A stretch of DNA of 64,000 nt from Bdellovibrio reynosensis (GCF_022814725.1 NZ_CP093442.1:1240001-1304000), one strand, 5' to 3'; shown: positions 18,601 to 27,350, numbered from the stretch's first letter. A program made the numbers and translations. Notes: generated by a model from the sequence alone, not told the origin.

Positions 18601-18796
18601 TCCATTGGGCCAGGCTTTTGATGGAATCCCAGAAAAAATTGAACTCAAGGCTCAAGAATCAATCACAGTGCCTTTGCAAAAAGGCTACGCTGCAAACAAT
18701 TTGATTCTTTATGCGCCGAAAAATAAAGCCGTTCGTGATTTAGTGATTGAAGATACGCAATCACAGATCATTCCGATCACCTACAAAGCCGACTAA
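15671..18796 (+). CDS. Large lipoprotein subtilase (S8) with a PA-domain insertion
   Basis: 1041 residues. The signal ends in lipobox LISGC, so it is lipid-anchored. An I9-type propeptide region (about 40-140) precedes the S8 catalytic domain: Asp in GIIDTGID (about 181), His in GHGTHVAGT (about 254) and Ser in GTSMAGPH (about 576). Between His and Ser sits a protease-associated domain (about 365-505), recognised by GKIAFIDRGKVAFTEKIKRA. A long C-terminal part (about 640-1041) has beta-rich Fn3-like segments. GGGGGG precedes the start. It resembles cell-envelope subtilases, and a role in digesting prey or environmental protein is inference. A 224-base gene-free stretch precedes it. Confidence 0.93.
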   Translation: MHKKLSTLALSALLISGCTNSKPSEFLNTEFFQGLFSNRPTTEEPFTAILKLQTESLLEYSTREEDGSIVINKDIIKQIDEEQSATIAELQALSPKIKILERYRLVLNGLAIWAPADAYEKIKALPNVVMTEKSGTFARPKALTQASQLAVLNDKTSVNYIGVEEAYKQNIRGEGMKVGIIDTGIDYTHKMFNGEGTSEAYESIDPSQPNAAFPNTKVVGGIDLAGTNYHSGSENLEHRIPVRDANPLDEGGHGTHVAGTVAGIGDGVNTYSGVAPEALLYAIKVFGAKGSTSDEVVIAGLEYAMDPNGDLQFDDKLDVVNLSLGSNYGSAHIMYNHAIRNLTKGGVIVVASGGNSGDLPYVVGAPGVSDEAISVASSVDNSDLNTTFAAAEFTFANDSLKTEFVEGAVTKPLADVAIAQGEIIFLGFADTDFEQEVKDQVKGKIAFIDRGKVAFTEKIKRAAEAGAIAVVVGNNAPGDAFVMGGEGKFEIPGVMITQEAAKKIKEHLQKGSVTANLKPAFKIEKPWLADTVSDFSSRGPRSEDGMIKPEIAAPGSNIISAAMGGGAKGEAMSGTSMAGPHMAGVMALLKQKFSALTPLELKSVAMGHTKLMVDEKKNQYSVSRQGAGRVQVGASLKAQVISLPASLSFGITDVEKKKSLKKDIILKNITAAEITVRPVWTGSASLNLLAPAVTLAAGESKTITVVAKISAAGIKNATDELDGYLVFENAQGEKALQVPALVVTRLISQVQAKEVVVQSTSANDAPGSMAEITIENKSANPGTAYLFNLLAQDGRKKDNRPDVVHNRHCDLQSAGYRIVERDGGKFIQFALKLFEGMTTWNNCEVNVQFDTNNDGIMDQELAGLTQGSLPGLSGEVFSSLLLDGTKARELRKKFETDSVTNPKTEENYTAAVIDLREMKVFDNSTLAIIEAELALVGVNDTGELSLKISTTHQVGYAVEYDDYLQTNDVQWTKISANPLGQAFDGIPEKIELKAQESITVPLQKGYAANNLILYAPKNKAVRDLVIEDTQSQIIPITYKAD

Positions 18797-18799
18797 GGC

Positions 18800-19078
18800 T
18801 TACTCTAAAATCCTCTTTAATTCTTCACGGTCTTCCGGAGCTGGCACTAGCCACTCCGGAGGTACGTTTTCAATCACGTAAGCCCAGGATGCTTTCACCA
18901 TCTGTTTTGCCAACGGTTTCTGATGGAGGTCTTTTAGCAATTGCAAGTGCCGCAATAAAATCGTTCTGGTTGGCTTATAAAAACCTTCTTTGTCTTTTCC
19001 GGCATTGGTGATGGTGTCGGATTCTTCGACTCGTTGAATTAGATCTTGAAAGAATACTGCTAAACTCATGGGAATCAT
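18800..19078 (-). CDS. Small protein of unknown function
   Basis: 92 residues, predicted mostly helical and soluble (FFQDLIQRVEESDTITNAGK, ILLRHLQLLKDLHQKPLAKQ), ending with an acidic tail EDREELKRILE. No signal, membrane segment or known family. It is convergent with the subtilase gene, three bases apart. A second ATG at 19069 is an alternative start; neither has a clear ribosome site. Confidence 0.55.
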   Translation of the reverse strand: MIPMSLAVFFQDLIQRVEESDTITNAGKDKEGFYKPTRTILLRHLQLLKDLHQKPLAKQMVKASWAYVIENVPPEWLVPAPEDREELKRILE

Positions 19079-19180
19079 TTCATCAGCATTAGGCCCTTTT
19101 TGCCAAGTGTGTATTTTAGCGCCGGGGCTACTTTACCTGTTTAAGTTGATCGTAAAATAGCCGCTCATGAGGAGGATTTC

Positions 19181-19633
19181 ATGGATCGAAAAGCCAGTGC
19201 TATCTGGAGAGGCAACTTAAAAAAAGGCAAAGGTGAACTTTCAACTGAAAGTGGCGCTGTTAAAAATGTTCCTTACACCTTTTCAAATCGCTTTGAAGAT
19301 GTTCCAGGGACCAATCCTGAAGAACTTGTTGGCGCTGCCCATGCGGGATGCTTTTCCATGTTTTTAGCTGGAGCCTTAGAGAAAAAAGGATTTATTGCTG
19401 ACAGCCTTGAAACCAGTGCTGTCGTGACCATTGAAAAACAAGGAGACGGCTTTACGGTGACCTCTTCAAAACTTAAACTGCGCGCGCAAGTGCCAGACTG
19501 TGATGCTAAAACATTTCAAGCCATCGCTGAAGATTCAAAAGCCAATTGCCCTATTTCAAGATTGTTAAATACGAAAGTGACCTTGGAGGTGGATTTCCAT
19601 TCGCCGCTGCACGCTTCAAGTACAGCCCACTAG
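19181..19633 (+). CDS. osmC: OsmC/Ohr-family peroxiredoxin
   Basis: 150 residues. MDRKASAIWRGNLKKGKGEL opens the OsmC fold. The two redox cysteines are visible in AAHAGCFSM (about 60) and NCPISRLL (about 127). The enzyme reduces organic hydroperoxides using small thiols or lipoylated proteins. GAGGAGG before the ATG gives a strong ribosome site. Its 3' end overlaps the end of the large convergent lipoprotein gene by four bases. Confidence 0.92.
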   Translation: MDRKASAIWRGNLKKGKGELSTESGAVKNVPYTFSNRFEDVPGTNPEELVGAAHAGCFSMFLAGALEKKGFIADSLETSAVVTIEKQGDGFTVTSSKLKLRAQVPDCDAKTFQAIAEDSKANCPISRLLNTKVTLEVDFHSPLHASSTAH

Positions 19634-22600
19634 CGATAGGCTTTACCACGACCATTGTTCCAGAATTTAATTCCTGGCGGCGCACTGACATCAAGACTCG
19701 TTGTTGAACTGAAAGTCAGTGCTCTGTTATTCACATCACTATCTGACGTGACTGAAACTAGGTAAACGCCACTAAAGTCGTTCCACACACAACCCGCTAT
19801 TTTGCTTGTAGCCCCTGGGGTGATATCAATATTTATATCGCTAGGCGAATTCACGCTGGTCGGAACTTCAATTGCGGCGCCACCATGACCGCCATTATAA
19901 CCATTGGTGTCGGTATTCACGTTTCCCGCATCTTGATTGTCAGCTAGGCCCCCAGAACCACCGCCACCGCCATAATACCCACCACCGCCGCCACCGCCAT
20001 AGGTGACAGAACATGCCCCCGCCCCACCGCCGAAGCCGGCACCAAAACCACCTCGGCCAAAATAAGCTTCACCGGCGCTGTTTCCTAAAGCCGTTCCAAT
20101 TAAACAACTTGAACCACCCTGTCCTGCCATTCCATCCGTGGGACCGATTCCGTTTGAAGGCGCATAATCTGCCGCTGGTGTTGTTCCATAAATAAGGCTT
20201 GTGGCTTTGTTCCCACCAGATCCCCCGGCCAATGCCCCCGCAGTGCCATTGACGTTCGCGACTGCATCTTCACCACGTCCCCCGGCCCCGCCGGCGCCTG
20301 CATCTGTGTTGTCTGTTCCACCGCGACCGCCGCCACCGCCGCCGCCGAAAATAAATCCGTCATTCAGAATATCCACTTGGGCGTAAAGAGCTTCAATTTT
20401 AAATGCAGTTCCTCCATGCTGACCCATGCGTTGAGCACCAGTCGCTGCAAATGCAGAACTTCCACCAGCACCGGCAGCGCCTATTATCGATCCCTTATTA
20501 ATCAATCGCACACGCGCCCCAGCGACCAAAGAGCCCGTTCGCATGGCTGGCAAACTTGGATCTGCACTTGAAACTGTCACACCCGGATTTACGGTCACGA
20601 CAAAAGTTCGCGTAGAAGTAGCAACACCCGTACTGTACTGAGCAACCGCCTGGTCATAGATATTATAATTATTTGTGCTCGCAGCAATGGCCGATAATAC
20701 CACAGCATCCGTGACAGAAACATGGATCGTAGCCACGGTGGATTCATCCGTTCCTGCTGCGCTATCTTTGACTTTCACTGTCACTATAGCAGAGGTATCA
20801 AGTCCCGCTATCGCAGAAAGATTCACTGTCAAAACGCCATCACCATTGCGGTTTTGCGTGCAATCCACCGTCAACCTGGAAGTATTCGAATTTGTACAAA
20901 TCAACTGTAATGACTGGCTGTTTTCATTCGCTGGGCCCACGTCAATAGTCAGATTAAATGAGGATGTGGTTGCGCCGCTTGGATTTAAAAGAATTTCGTG
21001 GCTGGTTGGAATCGCTGTAATTTGCGGAGCATCGTTAACTGGATCCACAACAAAGGTCACTTCTTTAGTATCAATCGAATTGCCAGCCCCATTGCCATCA
21101 TCAAATTGAATATTTGCATAACAAGTTCCAAAGTAATCAGCACGTGGCAAAAAGGTGACAGCACCCGTGGTTGAATTAATGCTGAAATCCGAGGGGACAG
21201 CGATGACGGCAGCATCGTTACACGCAGTCCCTGTAAGCCCAGTAAAATCTAAAGAATATGTCCCATGGGTTTCATCCAGAGAAACGACTTGAACGTCAGT
21301 TAAGACAGTGGCTGGCATTGTTTCCACATCTTCAACCAAGGTGGTTGGAGCTGCGATTGTTAAAGTGGGCTCTGCATTATTCACTGTGATGGATAGTGAC
21401 TGCATGTGATTCGCCGCCAAAGGGTCTGCCGCTTCTAAAGCAAGTATGCAAACACCCACATCGCTATCATTAGGAGTTCCTGAAAAAGTCACGGTTCTAT
21501 TGTCGGCCCCATAGGTTTCAGAAATCCAACCGCAGGTGTCAGAGGCATGACGACTTAAAGTCAATACTTCAGGGTCTGGGTCTGTGATTGTGACAGTGCA
21601 AGTATAAGGTACGTCTTCTGTGATGGCAGCTGCACACGGGGTTAAATTAGTTGCTACCGCCGGGGCATCCTGCTGATTGTTCACTTGAATCGGAACGTCC
21701 AAATAACCCGTTGATGGAAAGCTATCTGTTAAATTGACTCGGATATAACAAGTGCCTTGATAGTTTGCTTGAGGTCTAAAGCTCACCGCTCCTGTACTTG
21801 AATCAATCGATAGGTTTGTCGCCAACGGCGCTGCCGTGTGATCTTCGCACAGATCACCAGAAACAGACGGCGTCGAAAGACTGTAGGTACTCGCTCCGCC
21901 CTCTTCGATGGAGGAAATATTTCCTGCCGGGATTACTGTCGCTAAGCCTGCATCTTCATTTATAGAATAGGGTCCGCCGGTTAAAATTATAATCGGAGGG
22001 GAATTTTCGATCGCTAAGCTCCAAGCAAAATGCTGGCTTTGACCACTTACATCGTCTTCAGCATAAACTTCCACCGTACATGAGGTTCCCACATCACTTC
22101 CAGCCGGTGTTCCACTAACGACTCCTGTGCTTGAGTCGATAGTCAACCATGGTCCACAGGTCGTCGCTGGATCTAACTGATAACTTAAGGTCAGCGGTGA
22201 TGGCAAATCCACATCTGTTGCACTTATAGTGCAGGAATAAAGAACGTTTTCGCCGGCCGAAGCAGCACAAGCAAGGGTCGTAATAACGGGGACGTCATTG
22301 AGTGGTTGAAGATCGAAATTCACTGTCCCAATGGCTGATTCATATCCAGCACGATCCACGATCTTATAAGTAAACTGATCATCAAGATCATTATCGGCAC
22401 TGGTGGTGTACACACACTGAAGCGTTGAACCACCATCCGTGCAACCCGTAAGGCTTCCTTTTGTCGGTGCTGATACAATAGAAAGAGTGTACTGATCATT
22501 TTCTACAGGAAGATTGATATCAAAGGTTTTTACCGTGTCTTCAGTGACCGAGATCGATTGATCAGCACCTACCACAGGAACTTGATTGTCGATAAAAATA

Positions 22601-22950
22601 GAGCCTAGAATAAAACGTTCTGAAGTGCCTTTAATGAAAGTGACCAAGGCCACTTTATAAGTTCCCGGAAGCAATGGACTAAGATCCCAATCATACAGAC
22701 CCGTAGGTTCAATATTCTCTTGATGAACGGTCCAAGTTTTTCCATCATCCGTAGAAACTTCAAGCTGCAAATATTCTGGCGCCTGATCACCTTTAGCGAC
22801 TTGCCACTGTAGGGCAATAACGTCCGTTGTTTTATATGCCGCTTTTAAAGTTGTCTTTAATTTCAACGCTGAAGAAAGAGTTTCAAAGCCGCCGTTCATG
22901 CAGCCCACTAAGACAAGCAACGATGTGATTAAAAAAGTACGTGCAAGCAT
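19630..22950 (-). CDS. Giant Ig/cadherin-like lipoprotein with a polyglycine adhesin-like C-terminus
   Basis: 1106 residues. Lipobox LVGC near residue 17 gives a lipid anchor. Then a Fn3-like module (about 25-130), a cadherin-like domain (about 130-220) and about five Ig/putative-binding domains of roughly 105 residues, each with the phrase SSTGAVxF or SSTGVVSG. From about 800 on the chain becomes glycine-rich (FIFGGGGGGGRGG, GGFGAGFGGGAG), preceded by VRLINKGSIIGAAGAGG. That organisation is like polyglycine-II adhesin tips of phage tail proteins. It probably projects from the outer membrane and binds something. The ATG at 22950 lacks a clear ribosome site (a GTG is directly before it). Confidence 0.8.
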   Translation of the reverse strand: MLARTFLITSLLVLVGCMNGGFETLSSALKLKTTLKAAYKTTDVIALQWQVAKGDQAPEYLQLEVSTDDGKTWTVHQENIEPTGLYDWDLSPLLPGTYKVALVTFIKGTSERFILGSIFIDNQVPVVGADQSISVTEDTVKTFDINLPVENDQYTLSIVSAPTKGSLTGCTDGGSTLQCVYTTSADNDLDDQFTYKIVDRAGYESAIGTVNFDLQPLNDVPVITTLACAASAGENVLYSCTISATDVDLPSPLTLSYQLDPATTCGPWLTIDSSTGVVSGTPAGSDVGTSCTVEVYAEDDVSGQSQHFAWSLAIENSPPIIILTGGPYSINEDAGLATVIPAGNISSIEEGGASTYSLSTPSVSGDLCEDHTAAPLATNLSIDSSTGAVSFRPQANYQGTCYIRVNLTDSFPSTGYLDVPIQVNNQQDAPAVATNLTPCAAAITEDVPYTCTVTITDPDPEVLTLSRHASDTCGWISETYGADNRTVTFSGTPNDSDVGVCILALEAADPLAANHMQSLSITVNNAEPTLTIAAPTTLVEDVETMPATVLTDVQVVSLDETHGTYSLDFTGLTGTACNDAAVIAVPSDFSINSTTGAVTFLPRADYFGTCYANIQFDDGNGAGNSIDTKEVTFVVDPVNDAPQITAIPTSHEILLNPSGATTSSFNLTIDVGPANENSQSLQLICTNSNTSRLTVDCTQNRNGDGVLTVNLSAIAGLDTSAIVTVKVKDSAAGTDESTVATIHVSVTDAVVLSAIAASTNNYNIYDQAVAQYSTGVATSTRTFVVTVNPGVTVSSADPSLPAMRTGSLVAGARVRLINKGSIIGAAGAGGSSAFAATGAQRMGQHGGTAFKIEALYAQVDILNDGFIFGGGGGGGRGGTDNTDAGAGGAGGRGEDAVANVNGTAGALAGGSGGNKATSLIYGTTPAADYAPSNGIGPTDGMAGQGGSSCLIGTALGNSAGEAYFGRGGFGAGFGGGAGACSVTYGGGGGGGYYGGGGGSGGLADNQDAGNVNTDTNGYNGGHGGAAIEVPTSVNSPSDINIDITPGATSKIAGCVWNDFSGVYLVSVTSDSDVNNRALTFSSTTSLDVSAPPGIKFWNNGRGKAYR

Positions 22951-23026
22951 CACATTTTATTTATCGGAAATTACCCAAAAAAACTGGATTGTTTCTCTGT
23001 AAAATTCCTGTCATGATTTTTAAATC

Positions 23027-23569
23027 ATGAAGGCCATCGGAATTTTCGGAGCTACTTTTGTTGCCTTAATTTTTCAAACGCAAATTACGCGAGCTAATTT
23101 GCTTAGCCCCTCTGTGTTTAGCGGTCAGAAGCAAAATAAAGTGATCTATGATGAGAAGCCGTTGGCATTCTCTCAAATAATTAATGCAAGCTTCACCAAC
23201 TCCTCTTTCATTTTAAATCACTGGCAGCAAATATCGGTCAAAAACAGCTCGTGGGTGAAATCAAAACTCGTAGGTACCAAAATAGTTTCAAGCTCAATAG
23301 AAGATGTGCAATTTTTCGAATCGGACCTTTCGGGAATCAAATGTTTCCACTGCCAGATTAAAAATGCGAAGTTTGAAAATGTAAAATTAGATGGCGCCCG
23401 CTTTTTTAACAGTCAGTTTGAAAACGTTGATTTTACGAATGTCCAGTTCAGCCGCACTGATTTTATCGCCTCCACTTTTAAGAACTGCAGTATGGATTCA
23501 CGATCGGCGAAGTTATTGCCGGCGGATTTTATAAAGAAATCAAAAATAGTCATTAGGTCCTCACCATGA
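23027..23569 (+). CDS. Exported pentapeptide-repeat protein (cassette 1)
   Basis: 180 residues with a signal peptide (IFGATFVALIFQTQITRA). From about residue 70 the chain falls into about 17 pentapeptides of the A(D/N)LxX class, for example GARFF-NSQFE-NVDFT-NVQFS-RTDFI, giving a right-handed quadrilateral beta-helix. Export argues against a cytoplasmic DNA-mimic role of the Qnr/MfpA kind. The stop overlaps the HTTM gene start (ATGA), so the two are translationally coupled. A second coupled pentapeptide-HTTM pair lies at 29498-31200. Confidence 0.82.
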   Translation: MKAIGIFGATFVALIFQTQITRANLLSPSVFSGQKQNKVIYDEKPLAFSQIINASFTNSSFILNHWQQISVKNSSWVKSKLVGTKIVSSSIEDVQFFESDLSGIKCFHCQIKNAKFENVKLDGARFFNSQFENVDFTNVQFSRTDFIASTFKNCSMDSRSAKLLPADFIKKSKIVIRSSP

Positions 23570-24726
23570 AGAAATATTTTTGCAGGAATATTTCAGAGAT
23601 CTTTCATTCTCGGGCTTTAAATCTGTATGGAGTTTTACTGGCACTGAGCCATGTACTAAGTGCCTACTTTTGGATGGAAAATTCTTTACGTTTAGTTAGC
23701 GCAGCTTTACCCCTGTGTTGGCCGATGATGCCCTTTTGCGAATCGTTTAGATTCAGTGACGGTAATAATGCGGCTTTGTTTTTATACTTTTATGCAGCTT
23801 TAGGTTTAATCACCGCCGTTGCTTTTTATTTACAAAAGCGGGTTGCTTACTTTCTTTTAGCTGGGCTGCTTGTTTTGAAAGTTTACTTTTTAAGTCTTAG
23901 TTATGGCCTTATGGGCAATTACCACTACATGGGTTTTATTGTGCATCTGGCATTTTTATTTGTTCCCCATAAAAAACAACTGATTCCATTTATAATTGGG
24001 ATTTTTTATTGGGGAGCAGGCCTTTTAAAATTCAATCCTGAATGGCTAAGCGGTGTCGCTTTAGTTCGCCCTAGTTTTTTAAGTCCGCTTTTACAGCATT
24101 TAAGTTTAATCTATGTCGTTATCTTGGAAACGATCCTAGTTTTTGGTTTATTCAGTAAAAAACCATTGCACCGTTACTTGATCCTGGGACAATTTTTCTT
24201 ATTTCATTTATTTTCCTGGCACATCGTTGGTTACTTTTATCCATTAACAATGTTTTTACTTTTAGGATTATTCATTTTAATTCCTCTGGGCAAAGAACCT
24301 TGGGAATCTTATTTAGATCAGAATTTGATAAAGAATAAGTCATCATTAGGTTTATTGCTTCTTCTGGCCAGTCTGCAATTCATACCTTATATGTTTTCAA
24401 AGGACCCAGCGACCAGTGGGGCCCCACGTCTGGTATCTTTAAATATGTTAGATGCAAACGTGCACTGTGAAACTGTTTTAATTAGAAATCTGAAAAATGC
24501 GGGCGAAATTTATGACCCGTTTATTCGTCCCCCTTCCACGCGCACGCAATGTGATCCGATTGTTTATTTAAATCAAATTCATCGCATCTGCCAAAATGAT
24601 GACGGCAATTTTGATTTTTGGTTGCAGTCCCGTCGCAGCACCGAATCGCAATTGCAAACACGGCTACATATTAAAGATGTCTGCAAAAAGTCTTTTATGG
24701 CTTTGTTCTGGGCGGAAATTTTATGA
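23566..24726 (+). CDS. HTTM-domain (vitamin K-dependent gamma-carboxylase-like) membrane protein (cassette 1)
   Basis: 386 residues with about eight or more hydrophobic helices through residue 285. The segment FYWGAGLLKFNPEWLSG matches the HTTM signature of gamma-carboxylase-like proteins, and GNYHYMGFIVHLAFL fits the NHYYL helix of that family. A polar C-terminal part (about 290-386) has TRTQCDP and further cysteines. Bacterial HTTM proteins are uncharacterised in most cases; carboxylation of glutamate on a partner is one possibility by homology. A paralogue at 29932 shares CWPxxxxCExF, NYHY, K-N-xWL-G and TRTQCDP. Coupled on both sides by 4-base overlaps. Confidence 0.78.
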   Translation: MKKYFCRNISEIFHSRALNLYGVLLALSHVLSAYFWMENSLRLVSAALPLCWPMMPFCESFRFSDGNNAALFLYFYAALGLITAVAFYLQKRVAYFLLAGLLVLKVYFLSLSYGLMGNYHYMGFIVHLAFLFVPHKKQLIPFIIGIFYWGAGLLKFNPEWLSGVALVRPSFLSPLLQHLSLIYVVILETILVFGLFSKKPLHRYLILGQFFLFHLFSWHIVGYFYPLTMFLLLGLFILIPLGKEPWESYLDQNLIKNKSSLGLLLLLASLQFIPYMFSKDPATSGAPRLVSLNMLDANVHCETVLIRNLKNAGEIYDPFIRPPSTRTQCDPIVYLNQIHRICQNDDGNFDFWLQSRRSTESQLQTRLHIKDVCKKSFMALFWAEIL

Positions 24727-25997
24727 AGAAGATAATTTTCATCGTCTATTGCATTTTAATCCTAGGTTTACTTACTTGGGTCGAATACAAAACTTTACCA
24801 TTGCTTAAATCGGATTTTAGTTTTGAAAAGTTGGCCACTGCCGTCACTGCAAGCCCTTTACAATACTCTGTCACGGACCCCTCGCAAGCGACTTCCATGT
24901 ACCGTGGAAATGCCGCGCGCTGGGGGCGAGTTGATATTTCTAGCCAAGATGAATTTCTACCTTTTTCTTTAAAGTGGCAGGTAAAAAATCTGAACAATGG
25001 AATTCACAGAGCTTCTAAAAGTTCCCCTGCTGTAGATGATGAAGGATTTTATGTCGCCGACGACACTGGTTTTGTAAGGGCCTATGATTGGCAAGGTCAA
25101 CTGAAGTGGCAGTTTGTAAGTGCCGTCGCTACCCGCGGTTTGCACTCAACCCCCCTTGTAGATAAGGACAGCATCTATTTTGGTGATTATGCTGGCTTTA
25201 TCTATTGTTTAAACAAACATGATGGCAGCATACGCTGGATAACGAAGGCCGGTATGACGATTGGGTCTTCACCGCTTTTGCATGATGGCGTCTTATATGT
25301 CGGCGTTGAACTTAACGGCCCCGATGGTTTTTTGCTGGCGCTGAATGCTAAAAACGGAGCCTGGCTTTGGAATTCAAATCTTATTGGAAATCATCCCCAT
25401 TCTTCACCTGCTTTAGATGATAGCAATAATCTGATTTTCATGGGATCTAACACAGGATTTCTTCAAGCCTTCGATCTTAAAAACGGCAAACACTTTTGGG
25501 ATTTCGCAAGTAAAGACGACATCAAATGCAGCCCCCTAGTGATGAATGAATCGGTTTATTTTAGTTCTTGGGACGGTTTTATTTATTCTGTAAAAGCAAA
25601 GTCAGGAAAGCTTAATTGGAAGACTGCTTTAGATGGGGGATCCATGTCTTGCCCTTCTATCAGCCGAGATGGCAAAACCGTCGCCATCACCGGGGCAAAA
25701 CAAAACTTTGTCCTTGACGCTGACACTGGCAAAATTCAATGGATCAGCAATATTGAAAATATCGCCAACCGCGCGCAATCAAGTCCGTTGATTTTAAGTT
25801 ACGAAAAAAAAGAAACCGTGGTGTTCCTGTGCGAAAACCAAGGGCTTTGCTTTTACGATTTACAGTCTGGAAAATTGCAACAGATGATAAAACTAACCGG
25901 TACCTTTTCAAGTTCTCCGGTTTATCATAAGGGTCATTTATTCTTGGCGACTTCAGGTGCAGACGGATTATTAGTTCTTACTCAAGAGTCGAACTAA
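24723..25997 (+). CDS. Membrane-anchored PQQ-like beta-propeller protein
   Basis: 424 residues with an uncleaved-looking N-terminal hydrophobic segment (about 3-20). At least seven blades of about 45 residues follow, each with a phrase of the type G-x-x-Y-A-L-D-x-x-(T/S)-G-x-x-x-W (e.g. GFVRAYDWQGQLKWQF, GFLQAFDLKNGKHFWDF, GFIYSVKAKSGKLNWKT). The fold is that of PQQ dehydrogenase or BamB-like propellers; no quinone-binding catalytic residues stand out, so a binding or scaffold role is likelier. Start overlaps the HTTM stop (ATGA). Its 3' end overlaps the convergent lipoprotein gene by 20 bases. Confidence 0.85.
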   Translation: MKKIIFIVYCILILGLLTWVEYKTLPLLKSDFSFEKLATAVTASPLQYSVTDPSQATSMYRGNAARWGRVDISSQDEFLPFSLKWQVKNLNNGIHRASKSSPAVDDEGFYVADDTGFVRAYDWQGQLKWQFVSAVATRGLHSTPLVDKDSIYFGDYAGFIYCLNKHDGSIRWITKAGMTIGSSPLLHDGVLYVGVELNGPDGFLLALNAKNGAWLWNSNLIGNHPHSSPALDDSNNLIFMGSNTGFLQAFDLKNGKHFWDFASKDDIKCSPLVMNESVYFSSWDGFIYSVKAKSGKLNWKTALDGGSMSCPSISRDGKTVAITGAKQNFVLDADTGKIQWISNIENIANRAQSSPLILSYEKKETVVFLCENQGLCFYDLQSGKLQQMIKLTGTFSSSPVYHKGHLFLATSGADGLLVLTQESN

Positions 25998-26616
25998 CCG
26001 GGCCCACATATAATTTCCAGCCACGATCTTCTGCTAGAACTTTTCCGTAGGAAGTTCCCACCGTACCTGACATCTTCCAGCCACGCGGGTCTGTCAGTTC
26101 TTGCATTTCTCCGCCGGAAGAACCAATCACGGTGGTTTCTTTCACAGGTGAATCAAAGACCAAGTCTTTTTCTACAACAAAACCGTTCAAGTTCGTGTAT
26201 TTAATTTTTTTCACTCCGGAATCAGAAGATTTTAGAGGGCACAGAACTATACCAAAGTTATCTGAAGCTGTGCACGGAGCTTTAATAACACCGGTTCCGC
26301 TAACGACTTCTAACTCTGGCACATGGCCTGCAACCACGGTGTTGTCTGAATTCATCAGCCGTACCACCACCATCAGTGGGGTTTCACCATCAGCCACGCC
26401 ATGGGACCCCACGAAGGCTTCACTTAATAAAAAGTCTGATGAGGCCGCATCAGTAACAACGCCTGAAATAGGACGAGTGGGTAAACTTACTCCCGCAGGA
26501 AGTTTGGGAGGAGACGACAAGGCCGTCTTTAATAGATCATCAATATTAGCTTCAAGACTACAGGCACTTGTGAGAAGTGCAAAAGGCAGTAGCAGCACCC
26601 AAAGGTTCCGAAACAT
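25978..26616 (-). CDS. Lipoprotein with an Ig-like (invasin/Big-1 type) domain
   Basis: 212 residues with lipobox LTSAC near residue 19. The middle part (ETPLMVVVRLMNSDNTVVAG, then ASDNFGIVLCPLKSSDSG and VKKIKYTN) looks like one bacterial Ig-like domain of the invasin type, with two cysteines that could bond. GAGGAGG precedes the ATG. It lies within a run of surface-protein genes and is transcribed toward the propeller gene. Function unknown. Confidence 0.72.
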   Translation of the reverse strand: MFRNLWVLLLPFALLTSACSLEANIDDLLKTALSSPPKLPAGVSLPTRPISGVVTDAASSDFLLSEAFVGSHGVADGETPLMVVVRLMNSDNTVVAGHVPELEVVSGTGVIKAPCTASDNFGIVLCPLKSSDSGVKKIKYTNLNGFVVEKDLVFDSPVKETTVIGSSGGEMQELTDPRGWKMSGTVGTSYGKVLAEDRGWKLYVGPVSSTLE

Positions 26617-26723
26617 GCTAACCTCCTCATGACATCTAATTTATCGGCGCTATTCATCGAACTATTAAATAGGAGCTCGAAGTAGATTTTAGAAAATTCG
26701 CGAAATGGCCGAAGCAAATTATT

Positions 26724-27350
26724 ATGCAAATCCGGAGCGTCCTATTAATTGTATTTGGCATCGTCAGCCTGTCCGTGGCTTCAAGTTTCATTACTTTTAA
26801 GATACTGCAAAATTCTAAGGAAGCTATTCAAACATCCAATGTTGAGCCAATGCATCTTGAACCGAAACTCAATACAGCTTTGCAAACGTCACAGACATTG
26901 ATTCCACCGCCACCGCCAGCACCGAAAGCAGAAGTCGCTGCACAAACTAATTCCACAGTAAAAAATATGGAGATTGTAGATCCATCGGCATTTGAAATGC
27001 CTGCAGAACTTGATCACAAAAAAGATCATCGCAAACCTTTATCTTCGAAAGAAGCGAAGGAAAAGCTTTTAAAAAATGCAAAGGCCTGCTGGGATGATTA
27101 CGAAACATTGTGTCGCAAAACGCGTTTTTTTTCAGAGAGTCCTTTGGCTTGCTTAAGACACAAGAAAGATGAAATTTCGGGGGCCTGCGCAAACCAAGTC
27201 GCCTCTATCCAAGCGGAATTTAAAAAAGACTGTGAATCTGATATTCAAAAATTTTGCGCAAATCAAAAGAGATACTTCGCTTGTTTGCGCGAGCAATTAC
27301 CCTTGCTAAGCGCTTCGTGCAGAAAAAATATTTCAGAATCGTCACGTTAG
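26724..27350 (+). CDS. Exported protein with GLG1-type Cys-rich repeats
   Basis: 208 residues. One N-terminal hydrophobic segment, then a proline-rich linker (IPPPPPAPKAE). From about residue 120 two copies of a cysteine pattern follow (CWDDYETLC...CL...C and CESDIQKFC...CL...C). This resembles the Cys-rich repeat of Golgi protein GLG1, which also occurs in scattered bacterial exported proteins. Eight cysteines suggest a disulfide-stabilised helical domain outside the cytoplasm. It sits between the two surface cassettes. Confidence 0.65.
   Translation: MQIRSVLLIVFGIVSLSVASSFITFKILQNSKEAIQTSNVEPMHLEPKLNTALQTSQTLIPPPPPAPKAEVAAQTNSTVKNMEIVDPSAFEMPAELDHKKDHRKPLSSKEAKEKLLKNAKACWDDYETLCRKTRFFSESPLACLRHKKDEISGACANQVASIQAEFKKDCESDIQKFCANQKRYFACLREQLPLLSASCRKNISESSR

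Noticed and set aside
19950-20370. Low-complexity GC-rich tract as a noncoding repeat
   Set aside because: On the minus strand it encodes the polyglycine region in one uninterrupted frame.
20675-21109. 144-codon plus-strand frame
   Set aside because: Lies antisense to the Ig-like domains of the large lipoprotein; no signal or family.
23027-23569. Qnr/MfpA-type quinolone-resistance pentapeptide protein
   Set aside because: It has a signal peptide and is coupled to a membrane protein gene, so it is not a cytoplasmic gyrase-binding protein.
26132-26632. 166-codon plus-strand frame opposite the Ig-like lipoprotein gene
   Set aside because: No ribosome site or protein-like composition; the minus strand carries a lipobox protein with a strong ribosome site.
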